Part shown: piece after piece, positions 49,919-59,820 of the stretch
Numbering within the stretch: position 1 is the stretch's first letter
Layout: each line of letters begins with the position of its first letter
Origin: Trypanosoma brucei gambiense DAL972
Taxonomy: Eukaryota > Euglenozoa > Kinetoplastea > Trypanosomatida > Trypanosomatidae
Assembly: GCF_000210295.1 (NCBI RefSeq)
Contig: NC_026743.1
Location: forward strand, 434,001-498,000
Reading direction: 5' to 3'
DNA: 64,000 nucleotides
Program-made: the position numbers and the translations under genes
The notes under the pieces: model-generated
Database searches by the model: none
Seen by the model: only the letters and a program-made list of their open reading frames with translations
What the model was told of the DNA's origin: nothing

Positions 49919-52540
49919 ATGCGGGCTAACGACATTGTGAAGGGTAGATATTCCACATATCAGTTGCAGGACCTTATTGGTAAGGGTGGTAATGCTGTTG
50001 TGTACAGCGCCGTCGACTGCAACACCGGGCTCATGGTTGCTGTCAAGAAAATGGAGGTTCATGATGATGCAGCTATGGCTACGTGCCGGAATGAAGTGGC
50101 CATACTTAGCCACTTGAAGCATCCTTATGTCATCCGCTACATTGATCATGCACACTCTGGCAAGTCTTTTCTCATTGTTACCGAATTTGCGCTTGAACGT
50201 TCCCTATTGCAGAGACTGAAGCGTCACGGCCGGTGTGGTGAGCTGGAGGTGGCCCGTTTCATGTTTCAGATAACTTCTGCGTTGGCTTACTTGCACAAAG
50301 AGAAGATCGTGCACCGTGATATAAAATGCGCCAACGTACTCTTGGGTGCAGCTGAAGTTGTTAAGTTATCGGATTTTGGTTTGGCTGTGAACCTTGGTGC
50401 CGTACACGGAGAGACAAATGATGAAGAGGATGGCTTGCTGTCAAGCAGCGCAGTGTGTGATGGGGATGGTAAATCTGTCGCAGAAGAAGGTATAGTGGGT
50501 TCTGTGTATTGGATGGCTCCCGAAGCTGTGCGGGGTGAGCCACCTGCAGAGAGTTGCGACATTTGGTCGCTTGGGTGCCTTTGCATTGAACTATTGACAG
50601 GCAACCCACCCTTCTTTGATCGTAAACCTGCCAACGCATTGTATTGTATAAGCGAAACGGATGAAACACCAATACCTACCATGGATGTGTCGGAGGAGTG
50701 CCGCAATTTCTTGACACAGTGTCTTGACAGGGACGCGTCTAAGCGGCCGACCGCAGCGGCGTTGTTGAAGCACGGATGGTTTGGTGGCTTCCTTGCGGAG
50801 AACATTGTAAAAACACTCGCAGACACTCAGGTTGATGGCACTACCTCTGACCAGGTGGCTAGTAATTCCGAAGCGATTAAGAGTTGGGTGGAGAATAACC
50901 TCTTTAACGAGCGTGCGGAGCAACGTGAGGAATGGCTCAGGAGTGGGTGCCTGAAGAGAGTCGTTGCAGTACTACCGAAGGTGACACCAAAGGTTTCTTT
51001 TCACATAATTCGCACCTTTGTTTTCGCCGCACAGCGTTGTCGTACGGAGTCAAGCTGTTTTCTAACCCGGCTCGGCGAAGCCGATCTGTGGGACAGTGCG
51101 CAGCTTGGAGTTCTTGGGAAGGCCGAATCACTTGGCGCGCTTTTTGTTTGTTGCTGTGAGCGACAAGACCCACGCGTGCTGCAGTATGCTCCTACTCACC
51201 CGGGGGCACTCTGGTTCCTTTTGCAGTGTGCGGAGGTTGATGTTGCGATCATGTGCATTGACGCTCTGCGCGCCCTGCTCGTAGGAACGGCCGGTGAGGA
51301 GGAAGAAAACCGAGCTTCCTTTTCGTCACGCCCCGAGGTTGCTTCCACAAACGTGGAGAATATAACGTTTCGTCGCTACGTCTCTCAGAACCGTTTCGTT
51401 TCTGACCACGCCGTTTACGCTGTTCAGCGCATTATAGAGGACATATGCTACGACGCATTCCGTGGTGACAAGGATCCCGCCGTCGGGTGGCAGAATATCG
51501 ACAAACTTTTTGAAATACTTTTACAGGTGTACAGGAAGGCAGGAGACGAGAGTATTATACTAGGCCCGAGTGTGAGTGGTGCACGGCAGGACGACCCTCA
51601 AGATTCACCCAAGGGGGGCACAGGTGGCTCTGTGGCTGCCACCGCGACAGCCGCTGTTGCTGTATCGACTTCCATAGGAGGGGGAGGTGGTGGAGCAGCA
51701 TCAGCTGTGGGAGATCCCGCTGGAAGCGCGGCCACGGCCACAACTAGTGCGCCCTCATCAGGTGAAGCAGGCAGGAAACCCATCAATCCTCATATCCACT
51801 CCCCCTGCAGCCCCAACGCCGGTGGAGTTAACACCAGCAGCGTCGTTGTTGGCATTGCCAGTGCCTGCGGTAAAGGTGGAAAACCAGCGGAGGAGCTGTG
51901 GTTGTTAGCGTTGCAGGAGGCGAGCCGAAAACTCTGTCCGAATGCCATTGAACTTCTTATGCAGTACGTTCATCTTGCTGCTCGCAATGATCTCAAATCC
52001 CTTAACATCGGCGGTAAAGCCATTGCAGGCACGTTTCTTGTCGTTGCTTCCAACGCTTCTGTTGACACGGCCACGCGCATTACAGTGCTCAAGTGCCTCC
52101 CCGCCTTACAATGTGCATCCCCAAAGGCAGCCAACTTTATGAGAGACGTGCGATGTAGTGTTCCACTCTTAGTGCACACGGCAAAGAATATCCCGGTGCC
52201 AGCGGAGGCGCGAGACGATGAGGTGTTGAAGGTCCTTTTCGCTCTCTGCGAGGACAACAGGGTTGCTGCAGCCTTCGCCTCTTACGGTGCTTTTATTGCG
52301 ATCGCAATTGACCGCGCTACGCTTGCATGTGAGCGACAGCGCTGGGCGGAAGTCACTTTAGCTGTGCGGTTTGTAGAGCTTTTGCTCGCGCACGCCACAG
52401 ACACCTCGTGCATACTAGAGTCCCATGCTTTGCTGCGTTTGCTGCTGAAGCTTTCCGATGGAGACAAGTTTCCATCGATAGTAACATCTGTGGCGCAGCG
52501 ATTATTAAACAGTTTGCAGGCACAGACAAATGTGGGATGA
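49919..52540 (+). CDS. STE-type protein kinase with C-terminal helical (ARM-like) region, Cdc7/MAP3K-epsilon-like
   Basis: An 873-residue protein. The N-terminal kinase domain (about 10-270) is complete: IGKGGNAVVY loop, VAVKKM lysine, HRDIKCANVLL loop, DFG, GSVYWMAPE. An acidic insert sits in the activation region between DFG and APE. After it comes a long helical part (about 320-540), a low-complexity Ala/Gly/Thr linker with a Gly-only run (about 560-650), and a further helical, armadillo-like region to the end. The layout, an N-terminal STE kinase plus a large ARM-like C-terminus, is that of fungal Cdc7/plant MAP3K-epsilon kinases of the septation/cytokinesis network. The substrate here is unknown. 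No membrane segment. Confidence 0.87.
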   Translation: MRANDIVKGRYSTYQLQDLIGKGGNAVVYSAVDCNTGLMVAVKKMEVHDDAAMATCRNEVAILSHLKHPYVIRYIDHAHSGKSFLIVTEFALERSLLQRLKRHGRCGELEVARFMFQITSALAYLHKEKIVHRDIKCANVLLGAAEVVKLSDFGLAVNLGAVHGETNDEEDGLLSSSAVCDGDGKSVAEEGIVGSVYWMAPEAVRGEPPAESCDIWSLGCLCIELLTGNPPFFDRKPANALYCISETDETPIPTMDVSEECRNFLTQCLDRDASKRPTAAALLKHGWFGGFLAENIVKTLADTQVDGTTSDQVASNSEAIKSWVENNLFNERAEQREEWLRSGCLKRVVAVLPKVTPKVSFHIIRTFVFAAQRCRTESSCFLTRLGEADLWDSAQLGVLGKAESLGALFVCCCERQDPRVLQYAPTHPGALWFLLQCAEVDVAIMCIDALRALLVGTAGEEEENRASFSSRPEVASTNVENITFRRYVSQNRFVSDHAVYAVQRIIEDICYDAFRGDKDPAVGWQNIDKLFEILLQVYRKAGDESIILGPSVSGARQDDPQDSPKGGTGGSVAATATAAVAVSTSIGGGGGGAASAVGDPAGSAATATTSAPSSGEAGRKPINPHIHSPCSPNAGGVNTSSVVVGIASACGKGGKPAEELWLLALQEASRKLCPNAIELLMQYVHLAARNDLKSLNIGGKAIAGTFLVVASNASVDTATRITVLKCLPALQCASPKAANFMRDVRCSVPLLVHTAKNIPVPAEARDDEVLKVLFALCEDNRVAAAFASYGAFIAIAIDRATLACERQRWAEVTLAVRFVELLLAHATDTSCILESHALLRLLLKLSDGDKFPSIVTSVAQRLLNSLQAQTNVG

Positions 52541-53655
52541 GGCGGGTCATGATCCTCATAAACTGGAGCGTTGCATCGTGGCGATGGGTAAAAACAGTAC
52601 CTGTACAGCGGTACCAATTCAAAACCATCCACATCAGATGAAGCTACAGACAGGTAGTAACCAATATGAGGTCAGGTAGATGGGCTAAAAAATCAATTTG
52701 AAAGGAGCGACACACGTGTCGGTGTGCGTTTGTGTGAAAGAGGACGATCGCACCCCCTTTCGATGTCGTCTTTTTTTTTTTTGACTTTCTGTGCTTCGCC
52801 AGTTTTGTTGTTTTCATAATCACTCTTTTTTGATGTCTCCTCGCGTTTGCACCAGCAACTACTGCCTCTGGGAACGTGGTTTGGAGGAAAGTAGTCATGC
52901 TGGCTCCGGTTACAATAAAAATAGAAGAAAACAGTAAGTGAACGAGGGTGAAATCCCTGGTTGCGCACACCACTGAATGTGAAGGGGAAGCTGGGTAATC
53001 CCTCAGAGGGATGTTGCTCTGTATGAGTTTGTTCACACCTGTTCATTACTAATTATTTTTATTTATGATGTTAGACGGATCGGTTTTAATATATGACGAG
53101 CGGTTTCGGCAGCCCTGTAGGCGGCGACCGCACATGTGTAAGATTTGTGGTTTGGCCAACCCTCCAGTTACATGCATTAACGTACACGTATGCAACCTTT
53201 ATACAAGCTTTCATACGTCTTGACCGATTGTCCACACATCCAGGCTACACTTGCCCACTTTGTAGTTGTGAATGGCCACTGATGAGTGCAAAACTCATCG
53301 CTTGTAGGTGGTCACGTGCACTTTTTCCCCTTGTCGAAATCCGTGAGGTCCCTCCACCCACCCATCCACACCTCTGCAGAGCTCCATCTAAACCCTTACT
53401 CGACTCCTATGTTTTGTACATCTTTCTATGCGTGTTTTTTTTTTCTTAACCTTCCTTCTTATTGCTGCCTATCACGCTTCCCGGCATTCTCGACAAAATG
53501 AGGGGAAGGGGCAACGCGGCGATAGGCTTTCCTTAGTGCCATAGACACAAACAACCCCGCATATATACATTAGTTGGTCGGCAGGGTCCCGGTGAACCGC
53601 CAGGGGAAAGTTAAAAAGAAGTGGTCCTCGCTGCCCGTATTACCGTGCGCTCTTC
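52541..53655 (+). other. Long intergenic region
   Basis: About 1.1 kb with no credible gene; a 118-codon frame at 53093-53449 has no domain and ends in a poly-T region. T/C-rich tracts at 53421-53450 and an AG at 53531-53532 that leaves an ATG-free leader to 53656. Confidence 0.5.
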
Positions 53656-54894
53656 ATGTTCCGAGGTAGTGGGGCGCGTAAGTGTTGCTCCTCTTCCTTT
53701 CTTTATCGCACCGCCCCCACTTCGGCGGCCACTGGCACTTCCCCACCTTCGCTGGTGACGGTCCCCCTGCTACGTGCCGCTCTGCTTCTTCGGTGGCGTT
53801 TGCTTTCGCTGCAGTTCGATGGAGACTCAAATATGTGTGTTCTCGCAGAAGACGCCGCCGATGGTCTTCCACGTGGAACACGGCTTGAAATGTACGGTTC
53901 AAATGTTCAACTTGTCCGACAGCTCAGCGGTGCTGGCGAAGCATTGCCTCAACCTTCCGTCATCGGTGAAGTCACCGCAACCCTGGAGGGTGCGCTTACT
54001 GACGATACAACGGAAAGGCGAGGGAGGCAGATTGTTGCTGTGTTATCCCCACCACACCTCTCGTCATCGCTAGGGGGGCCCGAATTTAAAGGAAATGAAG
54101 ATGTTGAGGTAATTGCACAGTGGACTCTATCGCGGAAGCGTGTTGAGAATGTGCAAAGAGTAACAGACACGACCAAAGGAGACGGGGTCAAAAATGAGGA
54201 GCCACCGCCGCTGATGGAGAACGGCATTGTGTTTCCCTCTCCACGTTTTGCAGGCCTTAGGGTCCTGCGTGCCGCACGGCACTCGTTCGCGCTTTTGCTT
54301 GAGAATGAACTGCGAGAGAGGACGGGGGAAAGTGAAGTAGGGAAAGTAGGACCACTCGCTGTTCTTGATGTTAGCGAGTTGGATTGCACTTTTAGTCGGG
54401 TTGCGGTGCAGATGGCTGTGGAGCGCGGCCTTGTTCTGGAGCAACACATGCATGTTAATTTTGTTCCTCTCACACCTGCTGCCACTGCTACTGCTGATGA
54501 AACTGTCCGAAGTTTTCTCCGCCTTGTGGCGCACCCCACACGCGGCGCTCATTTAGATCCACTTCGCCCGCTACAAGCGCGCTGTTTCAAACTCGGATGT
54601 TGCACTTTTTGTAGTAAAGGTCGTGGTAGTGCTGCCAACGAAGGCTCGAAGAAGGATGAAGCCTCTCTGGTTTCGCGGTTGGCGGGTGTGATTTCAAAGA
54701 TTCACAGCAATGGGACCCTGCTCGTGAACCTTGTTGGCGATGGCATCAACCATGAGGAGTTGCGACAAGGTGCAGAAATGCATCTTGTGGAGGCGCTTCT
54801 GCGCGCTGACAGGTGTGGTATGGTAATAGACGAGGTGTTACCAGCGGCCGATACACGCGGTACGGCCATATCTTTCGTTGTCTCACTTTGTTGA
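53656..54894 (+). CDS. Hypothetical protein
   Basis: A 412-residue protein that I do not recognise. The N-terminus is Arg/Ser/Ala/Leu-rich with no acidic residue for about 50 positions and includes an amphipathic or hydrophobic stretch (about 33-52), which may direct it to the mitochondrion. A Cys-containing stretch CFKLGCCTFC near 311-320 might bind metal. The remainder is mixed alpha/beta with Asp-containing strands (VLDVSELD, LLVNLVGDGIN) but has no catalytic signature. ATG 53656 is the first after the predicted acceptor at 53532. Coding potential is well supported by length and composition. Confidence 0.75.
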   Translation: MFRGSGARKCCSSSFLYRTAPTSAATGTSPPSLVTVPLLRAALLLRWRLLSLQFDGDSNMCVLAEDAADGLPRGTRLEMYGSNVQLVRQLSGAGEALPQPSVIGEVTATLEGALTDDTTERRGRQIVAVLSPPHLSSSLGGPEFKGNEDVEVIAQWTLSRKRVENVQRVTDTTKGDGVKNEEPPPLMENGIVFPSPRFAGLRVLRAARHSFALLLENELRERTGESEVGKVGPLAVLDVSELDCTFSRVAVQMAVERGLVLEQHMHVNFVPLTPAATATADETVRSFLRLVAHPTRGAHLDPLRPLQARCFKLGCCTFCSKGRGSAANEGSKKDEASLVSRLAGVISKIHSNGTLLVNLVGDGINHEELRQGAEMHLVEALLRADRCGMVIDEVLPAADTRGTAISFVVSLC

Positions 54895-55330
54895 AGCAAT
54901 TCCTCGGCAAGAGATGCGTCCTTCCTGTCTTATTTCATTTCGTGCCCGGGGGAAACCGGTGTCTCTGTCACATATTCGGTTGGTTTCAGTGTTCTCTGCA
55001 GACGCCAATTCCTCTCTCGTATTTATTGCATGATATATATATATATATATATATATCCTATGCGTTTATACTATCGTCGACAGTTCAAGACTCATTACCC
55101 TAGCCCTTCATCTATTGTGTGCACAAGCGCGCATTTACATGTATCTAACGTTTTGCCGTCGACCAACCTCGTTCCCCCTTCCCCTCGTGGATTATTTCAA
55201 AACAAGCGTAGTAAGTATACCCGCACCCCCAAATACAGTTACCTCTGTTTGATCCCGTGTCAACCAACGGAAGGAAGGGAAGAAAGGCGGAGAAACAGGG
55301 TACGAGGGTAAGAGGTAGTACATCGTGGCC
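54895..55330 (+). other. Intergenic region with AT repeat
   Basis: Contains an (AT)12 run at 55033-55056, a CCCCCTTCCCCTC tract near 55168-55182 and several AGs around 55208-55214; the leader to 55331 is ATG-free. Confidence 0.5.
55033..55056. repeat. (AT)12 microsatellite
   Basis: Uninterrupted AT dinucleotide run in the intergenic region. Confidence 0.95.
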
Positions 55331-58231
55331 ATGTTGTCGAACACGGGAGGTTACTCACGACATTCCCATGTTCTTGGGTTTCGTAAGGATGCCGCGACAT
55401 TGCAGTGTGCTCTGTGCCCCGCTCTGCGTGCAAAGGGTCGGTGTAAAGCTTACCAGTTGGAAACGAGGCTTCGAGCGGAATTAGCGGCTCAGAAAGAACG
55501 GGAATTGCGTACGACGGCCATGCAGTTGTACTCATTGCAAGAGGAGATACTTCAAAGGGGGAGGGAGCAAGGCGTGGACACTTCTGAGGATGATAAACAA
55601 GCGGTTGTGGAAAAAATTGTGGGGGAGTTAAAGAAGGAACAATCATACGTGAGGTGGAATCTCGATGTTGAGGTCGTTGAGCGCATGACGTTGTTGCGCA
55701 CCAGGCCCTGTAGGTACTCCCATCAGCGGGATCTCCTCACTGTCCTGAAGCCACGGAAAGGTACGGCAAAGCTTGGAAGCAAACATATGGAGAAGGCCCA
55801 AGGGGAACTTGGCGCAGCGGCCTCCGGTGGGGCGGAGAATCGGCTTTCGGAAGAACATAGACGAATCTTTGAAGGACTTTCACCATTACAGAAGTGTGTC
55901 GTTTGCTTACTATGGCAGCGTACCTTTGAGATACCTCAGAAGGTAGTTTGTGATGTGCGGCGCCAGGTGGAGGTCGAAAGGAGGTACGACTCTGATGACC
56001 AAGAAGATGCTGCTGTTGTGGATGCTGCGATTGAGGAAGAGGAGCGGCGTGTTGTGACCGTCACAACGTGTCGTTTATCAATCGGTTCCGTTGACCTGTC
56101 ATCACTCCCATCGGTTGCCGCATACATAGCTCGGCATCCCAACGAGCCTATCATCCGTACTGAGACTTGGGAGCATTTTACGGTGTGGGATGCGAAGAGC
56201 AAATCCAGGCGGTCTGCCTTACTACCATCCAGTTTGACAGAAAAGCAGGTGGATCTCAGCACAGCCGCTTGTGCGCACGAGGTGATGTGGGCTGTTGTGT
56301 GGGCGCTACGCACTATAGATGAAGAGAGGAGGCTTCAAAGCGATCCCAATGAACGAAGGCAGGAACGTTCGAGACAACAGCGCCACACTCAGGGGAAATC
56401 GGCAGCTGTAGTTATTCGAACTTTAACGTTACGTCGATGCTCCATTACAGCAGCAGATGCTCTCGTTGCTGCTCTTCGCAAGTACAAGTTGGATACCACG
56501 CTTCTCGCACTCGACTTGAGCGACAATAGGCTGATGTGTCTCCGTTTCCTCTTTGCGCTGCGTGCACACTTTGCAGAACGGTTGCTTCGACTTTCGCTAG
56601 CTAATAACCCAATCACCCGCAAACCAGATTACCGAGAACAAGTTCGCAAGTCACTGCCTAAACTTACGAGCCTTGACGGTGTCGCAATACGGCGCCCGCC
56701 GCTGCGGTTTCCACATCCGTCGCTACTCTCGTATACTTTAGCAGGCGGAGCTGCCACTGCTTCCGCAACCTCCACCACTGTGCGACCAAAAGAGCACAGT
56801 ACGATGAGTGACACTGAATTAGAGCAAGTGATGGATGCAGTCTCACGGTTCTTCTACATATGGGAAACACGCCGTGTTCCGTGGACAGCCGCGGAACTGC
56901 GACACATCAGAGATCAGGGAGGGACCCGATGCCGTGGGAGAAACAAGGTGTCAAAGAGGCGCCGTGGAGAAGGCACCGGGCTAGCTATTACTTCTTTGGA
57001 AGACGGTGAGGAGGAGCCGTGTGTTCCACCCGAAGAAGACCTCGACGATGACAATTTTCACCACCGTTATTTGCATCCTTATGCTACGTTCTCGTTGAGC
57101 GTTCACGAAGGCCTTTCATTTTTCGCATCAGATATCATGCGAGTAGATGCAGAGGTGGAGATGGATAAAAACTACACTGGGATGCGCCTCTCATCACTCG
57201 ACGCTTCTGAGCTTCGGGTATTCGACGTGTCAATGAAGAACAGTAGTCGCAATTTACTTTTAGGGCGTTCCGTGTTGCATCGTCACGCTCGGGGATCGCT
57301 TAGCTGTTACACGGCGTATAAGTGTACTTTGTATCCGCCCTCGTTGTCTGTGTGCCATCACTTCCCTGCTGCTGTTGTCTCAGCGTCGAAAATTATCTGT
57401 GCGGCTGTGAATGCAGAGCCACGTAAGCAACAGCGTCAAGAAAGGCAGAATTCTCATCGGAAGCAATCAAAGGGAGACACTGGTAATGCGCACGAAAGCA
57501 AAACAGGCGCTACCGTGTTTTTTCCCAACCGCACCCGTAAACCGACGTTTTATACCGTAACGATACACGGTTTGATGACCTGGCGAGCTCCCAGCATGAA
57601 GCGGTGTGAATGTGTTCGTGCTGCGTATGACCGTGTTATGACACTCGTGGAGAACACAGTGTATGGGGAGGACACCGTTGAGGGTCGGCGGAGCGCGCCA
57701 CTGTTGATTTTCAACGACCAACTGCATCTTCGCCCAGCAGGGAGATGTGATGACGCGACTACGGTTTGTCATGTGACGCCAACGCTTGAGTATGTGACAC
57801 GGCTTGTGGTGGAGTTCGGGTTAGAAGCGTGTGTGGATGGGGCGAGGCTTGTGCGGGCGGTGGCGGAGCGGTCGACAAGCGACGCCTCGACACACGCCGC
57901 GTTGACAGTGTTAGTATTTGGATCTGTGGAGTCATGTGAGAGCAAAGGGGAAGAGGTGGGATCACCAAATGTGAGTGCTTCTGGTGCTGTTCATAGTACT
58001 GCTGTTGATCACGATGATCCCACTAATGGCGTCGAGCAAACTCTTCCCCACTTTGATATCTACTCAGTGCTTACCTCAGAGAATTCGACAGTAGCGGACA
58101 ATGGTTGTGCAGTTGTTGAATGCCCACCACATAGGGTGACGCTTGCGGATGTGGATGCGGCGGTGGCAGCAAGTAACAGCCGCTACACGTTTTCGTTCAG
58201 CGTGGAAAAGGGAGAGTTGGGCGGAAAGTGA
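55331..58231 (+). CDS. Mex67/NXF-like mRNA export factor, putative paralogue
   Basis: A 966-residue protein from ATG 55331. The N-terminal 60 residues include a Cys cluster (CALCPALRAKGRC). LRRs lie at about 358-460 (LTLRRCSIT, LDLSDNRLM, LSLANNPIT) and close with YREQVRKSLPKLTSLDG, the LRR-cap form seen in NXF1/Mex67. An NTF2-like domain follows (about 490-810): HPYATFSLSV, RNLLLGRSVLHR, FYTVTIHG and APLLIFNDQLHLRP align by eye with NXF1 strands. The C-terminus (about 815-966) shows no UBA-like TAP-C fold. NXF/Mex67 proteins carry mRNPs through nuclear pores by binding FG repeats. T. brucei is known to have a main MEX67 elsewhere and paralogues; this gene is likely one. A long charged insert (about 520-570) is unusual. 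Confidence 0.78.
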   Translation: MLSNTGGYSRHSHVLGFRKDAATLQCALCPALRAKGRCKAYQLETRLRAELAAQKERELRTTAMQLYSLQEEILQRGREQGVDTSEDDKQAVVEKIVGELKKEQSYVRWNLDVEVVERMTLLRTRPCRYSHQRDLLTVLKPRKGTAKLGSKHMEKAQGELGAAASGGAENRLSEEHRRIFEGLSPLQKCVVCLLWQRTFEIPQKVVCDVRRQVEVERRYDSDDQEDAAVVDAAIEEEERRVVTVTTCRLSIGSVDLSSLPSVAAYIARHPNEPIIRTETWEHFTVWDAKSKSRRSALLPSSLTEKQVDLSTAACAHEVMWAVVWALRTIDEERRLQSDPNERRQERSRQQRHTQGKSAAVVIRTLTLRRCSITAADALVAALRKYKLDTTLLALDLSDNRLMCLRFLFALRAHFAERLLRLSLANNPITRKPDYREQVRKSLPKLTSLDGVAIRRPPLRFPHPSLLSYTLAGGAATASATSTTVRPKEHSTMSDTELEQVMDAVSRFFYIWETRRVPWTAAELRHIRDQGGTRCRGRNKVSKRRRGEGTGLAITSLEDGEEEPCVPPEEDLDDDNFHHRYLHPYATFSLSVHEGLSFFASDIMRVDAEVEMDKNYTGMRLSSLDASELRVFDVSMKNSSRNLLLGRSVLHRHARGSLSCYTAYKCTLYPPSLSVCHHFPAAVVSASKIICAAVNAEPRKQQRQERQNSHRKQSKGDTGNAHESKTGATVFFPNRTRKPTFYTVTIHGLMTWRAPSMKRCECVRAAYDRVMTLVENTVYGEDTVEGRRSAPLLIFNDQLHLRPAGRCDDATTVCHVTPTLEYVTRLVVEFGLEACVDGARLVRAVAERSTSDASTHAALTVLVFGSVESCESKGEEVGSPNVSASGAVHSTAVDHDDPTNGVEQTLPHFDIYSVLTSENSTVADNGCAVVECPPHRVTLADVDAAVAASNSRYTFSFSVEKGELGGK

Positions 58232-58566
58232 ATTGATGCATCGACTGGTAGCTAGAATCTTCCATAAGCGAAACAAACTGTGTTAAGTGACCTCTTTTGG
58301 CTTGATTCAGTGAACGTAGGAGCGCTGAACGTGGAAGGGAGGCGCTGGTGCAGCTACCTTTAGTCTCCAATATAAATTGTTACCGAGTAATAAACTTTTT
58401 TTTGTATGTCGCAAAGAACATGTCCAATTAAGTGTGCACTTCACTTCTTACATTGTACAATCGCTTACGATAACAGTGGTTTGAAAAATATTTTCTTCCT
58501 TTATTTTTTTCACTGTTGACACCTTTTTTTATGTTGTTACAATGCCATTAGAGCCAGCGGGGGCAC
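58232..58566 (+). other. Intergenic region
   Basis: T-rich tract at 58492-58531 and AGs at 58551 and 58557 close to the next ATG. No other element. Confidence 0.45.
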
Positions 58567-59166
58567 ATGTCCAGAAAATCTTATCTAACCGCAGTTGTAA
58601 CTCGCTATGCACGTTCAATATCGAGTTCTAGCGCTTTAGATCGTTCTTTCAATCGCAACGGCTTCAAAAAGTCAGCGAAACATGAGACGACGGTTCCTCC
58701 GAGATCTTTCTTATCGTCATGCTTGAAGTTCACTCCTGTTGCATGGCTCATCCGAAATGCCATGGGTATAGCGTTTTACCAATTAGTGTTGGAAGGCATC
58801 CTCACGGCCGTATGTTCTTTGATGTTTCTTGGGCATTACACTACAACTGCAGGCATAAGGTCACGACTGGAGAGTTGCCATTATCCCTTCACCAGCTTCG
58901 TTGACTGGGATGGGGGCCAACACGACCAGAGTTTCACAGTTGGTCAATACCACTTGACAGCAGAGGTGCTTACAGCGGCACACACAGCTCACAATATCGC
59001 CAGTGGATTGCTTCCTCTTCAATTAGTGGTGCTTGCGCTGACGTTCCCCGCAGCCAGGCGTGTGTGGGTTGGGGTGTCGACCCGCTCGAAGGCTCTGTGG
59101 CCCCACAAAGTTGAGGAACAAATCTCCAACAATCCCTACGGAAAACGAAGAAACTACCGAAGGTAA
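58567..59166 (+). CDS. Small putative mitochondrial membrane protein
   Basis: A 199-residue protein. The first 40 residues are rich in Ser, Arg, Lys and Thr without clusters of acids, consistent with a mitochondrial presequence. Two hydrophobic segments are visible at about 68-90 and 145-165, the second followed by ALTFPAARRVW. The pattern of a helix with HTAHNIASGLLPLQL running into a Pro-Ala-Arg-Arg turn is faintly like the DUF1279/FAM210 family, in which a helical HK..P...L...P motif occurs, but this is a weak resemblance. The basic C-terminus ends NNPYGKRRNYRR. No enzymatic motif. Confidence 0.75.
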   Translation: MSRKSYLTAVVTRYARSISSSSALDRSFNRNGFKKSAKHETTVPPRSFLSSCLKFTPVAWLIRNAMGIAFYQLVLEGILTAVCSLMFLGHYTTTAGIRSRLESCHYPFTSFVDWDGGQHDQSFTVGQYHLTAEVLTAAHTAHNIASGLLPLQLVVLALTFPAARRVWVGVSTRSKALWPHKVEEQISNNPYGKRRNYRR

Positions 59167-59820
59167 TGCACCACACCTCGCACAAAGGAATGATGTTGCG
59201 TATTTATATGTGTGCGTGTGCCAAAATAGCTATCGTGTATTAGACCACCGCTCCTGTAGACCTAACTATACGCATTGAAGTGCGATATGCGGTTGCCTCG
59301 GCGTCTATCGTTTTCCCCTTATTTGTAACCATGGGTGTATTGAGGAGCATGACCTAATTGTTGTTGGCTCTCCACCAGCAGCTAATTAACAGGTGAATAT
59401 GAAGCACAACTGTTGGCGTCGGCGGAAGTTTTATAAATGTTAATAAAGCTTACTTTTCCATGTAAGATCTTTTCCACTCCTGTTTGGTTCTTTAGTTCCT
59501 CTTTTTTTTTTTTTTGATACGTACCTATTTTTTTCCCCATGGGCACGTGAAAACAAAAAGGGAAACAGACATTATCAACACAACGCTTGGGAGTGGTGTG
59601 CGTTCCAATTAAGCATAGCAGGAGTCATCATTCGTTATTGGTCGTATAAAAGGGTGAAGAATAGGTGTAGTTGCTTCGGTCCAGTGGGCAAGTGTTAGGT
59701 AGCATCAACGGTTTCCCTTTCCCTTTTGAGCGAAACAACAACAACAACAAAAAAAAAAGGCATTCGGAGAAACTGGAGGGAGTAGGTGAAGCAGGAGGCG
59801 TATCGATAGGCTGTTCGCAC
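59167..59820 (+). other. Intergenic region
   Basis: About 650 bp, poly-T at 59499-59514 and a second T tract near 59528-59534. The later part is purine- and A-rich with a CAA run at 59738-59748. The acceptor for the next gene cannot be fixed; the frame upstream of 59821 is open but has no ATG. Confidence 0.45.

Noticed and set aside
53093..53449. 118-codon frame in the spacer before 53656
   Set aside because: Ends in a poly-T tract with Phe runs and contains the splice signal region of the next gene; no family seen.
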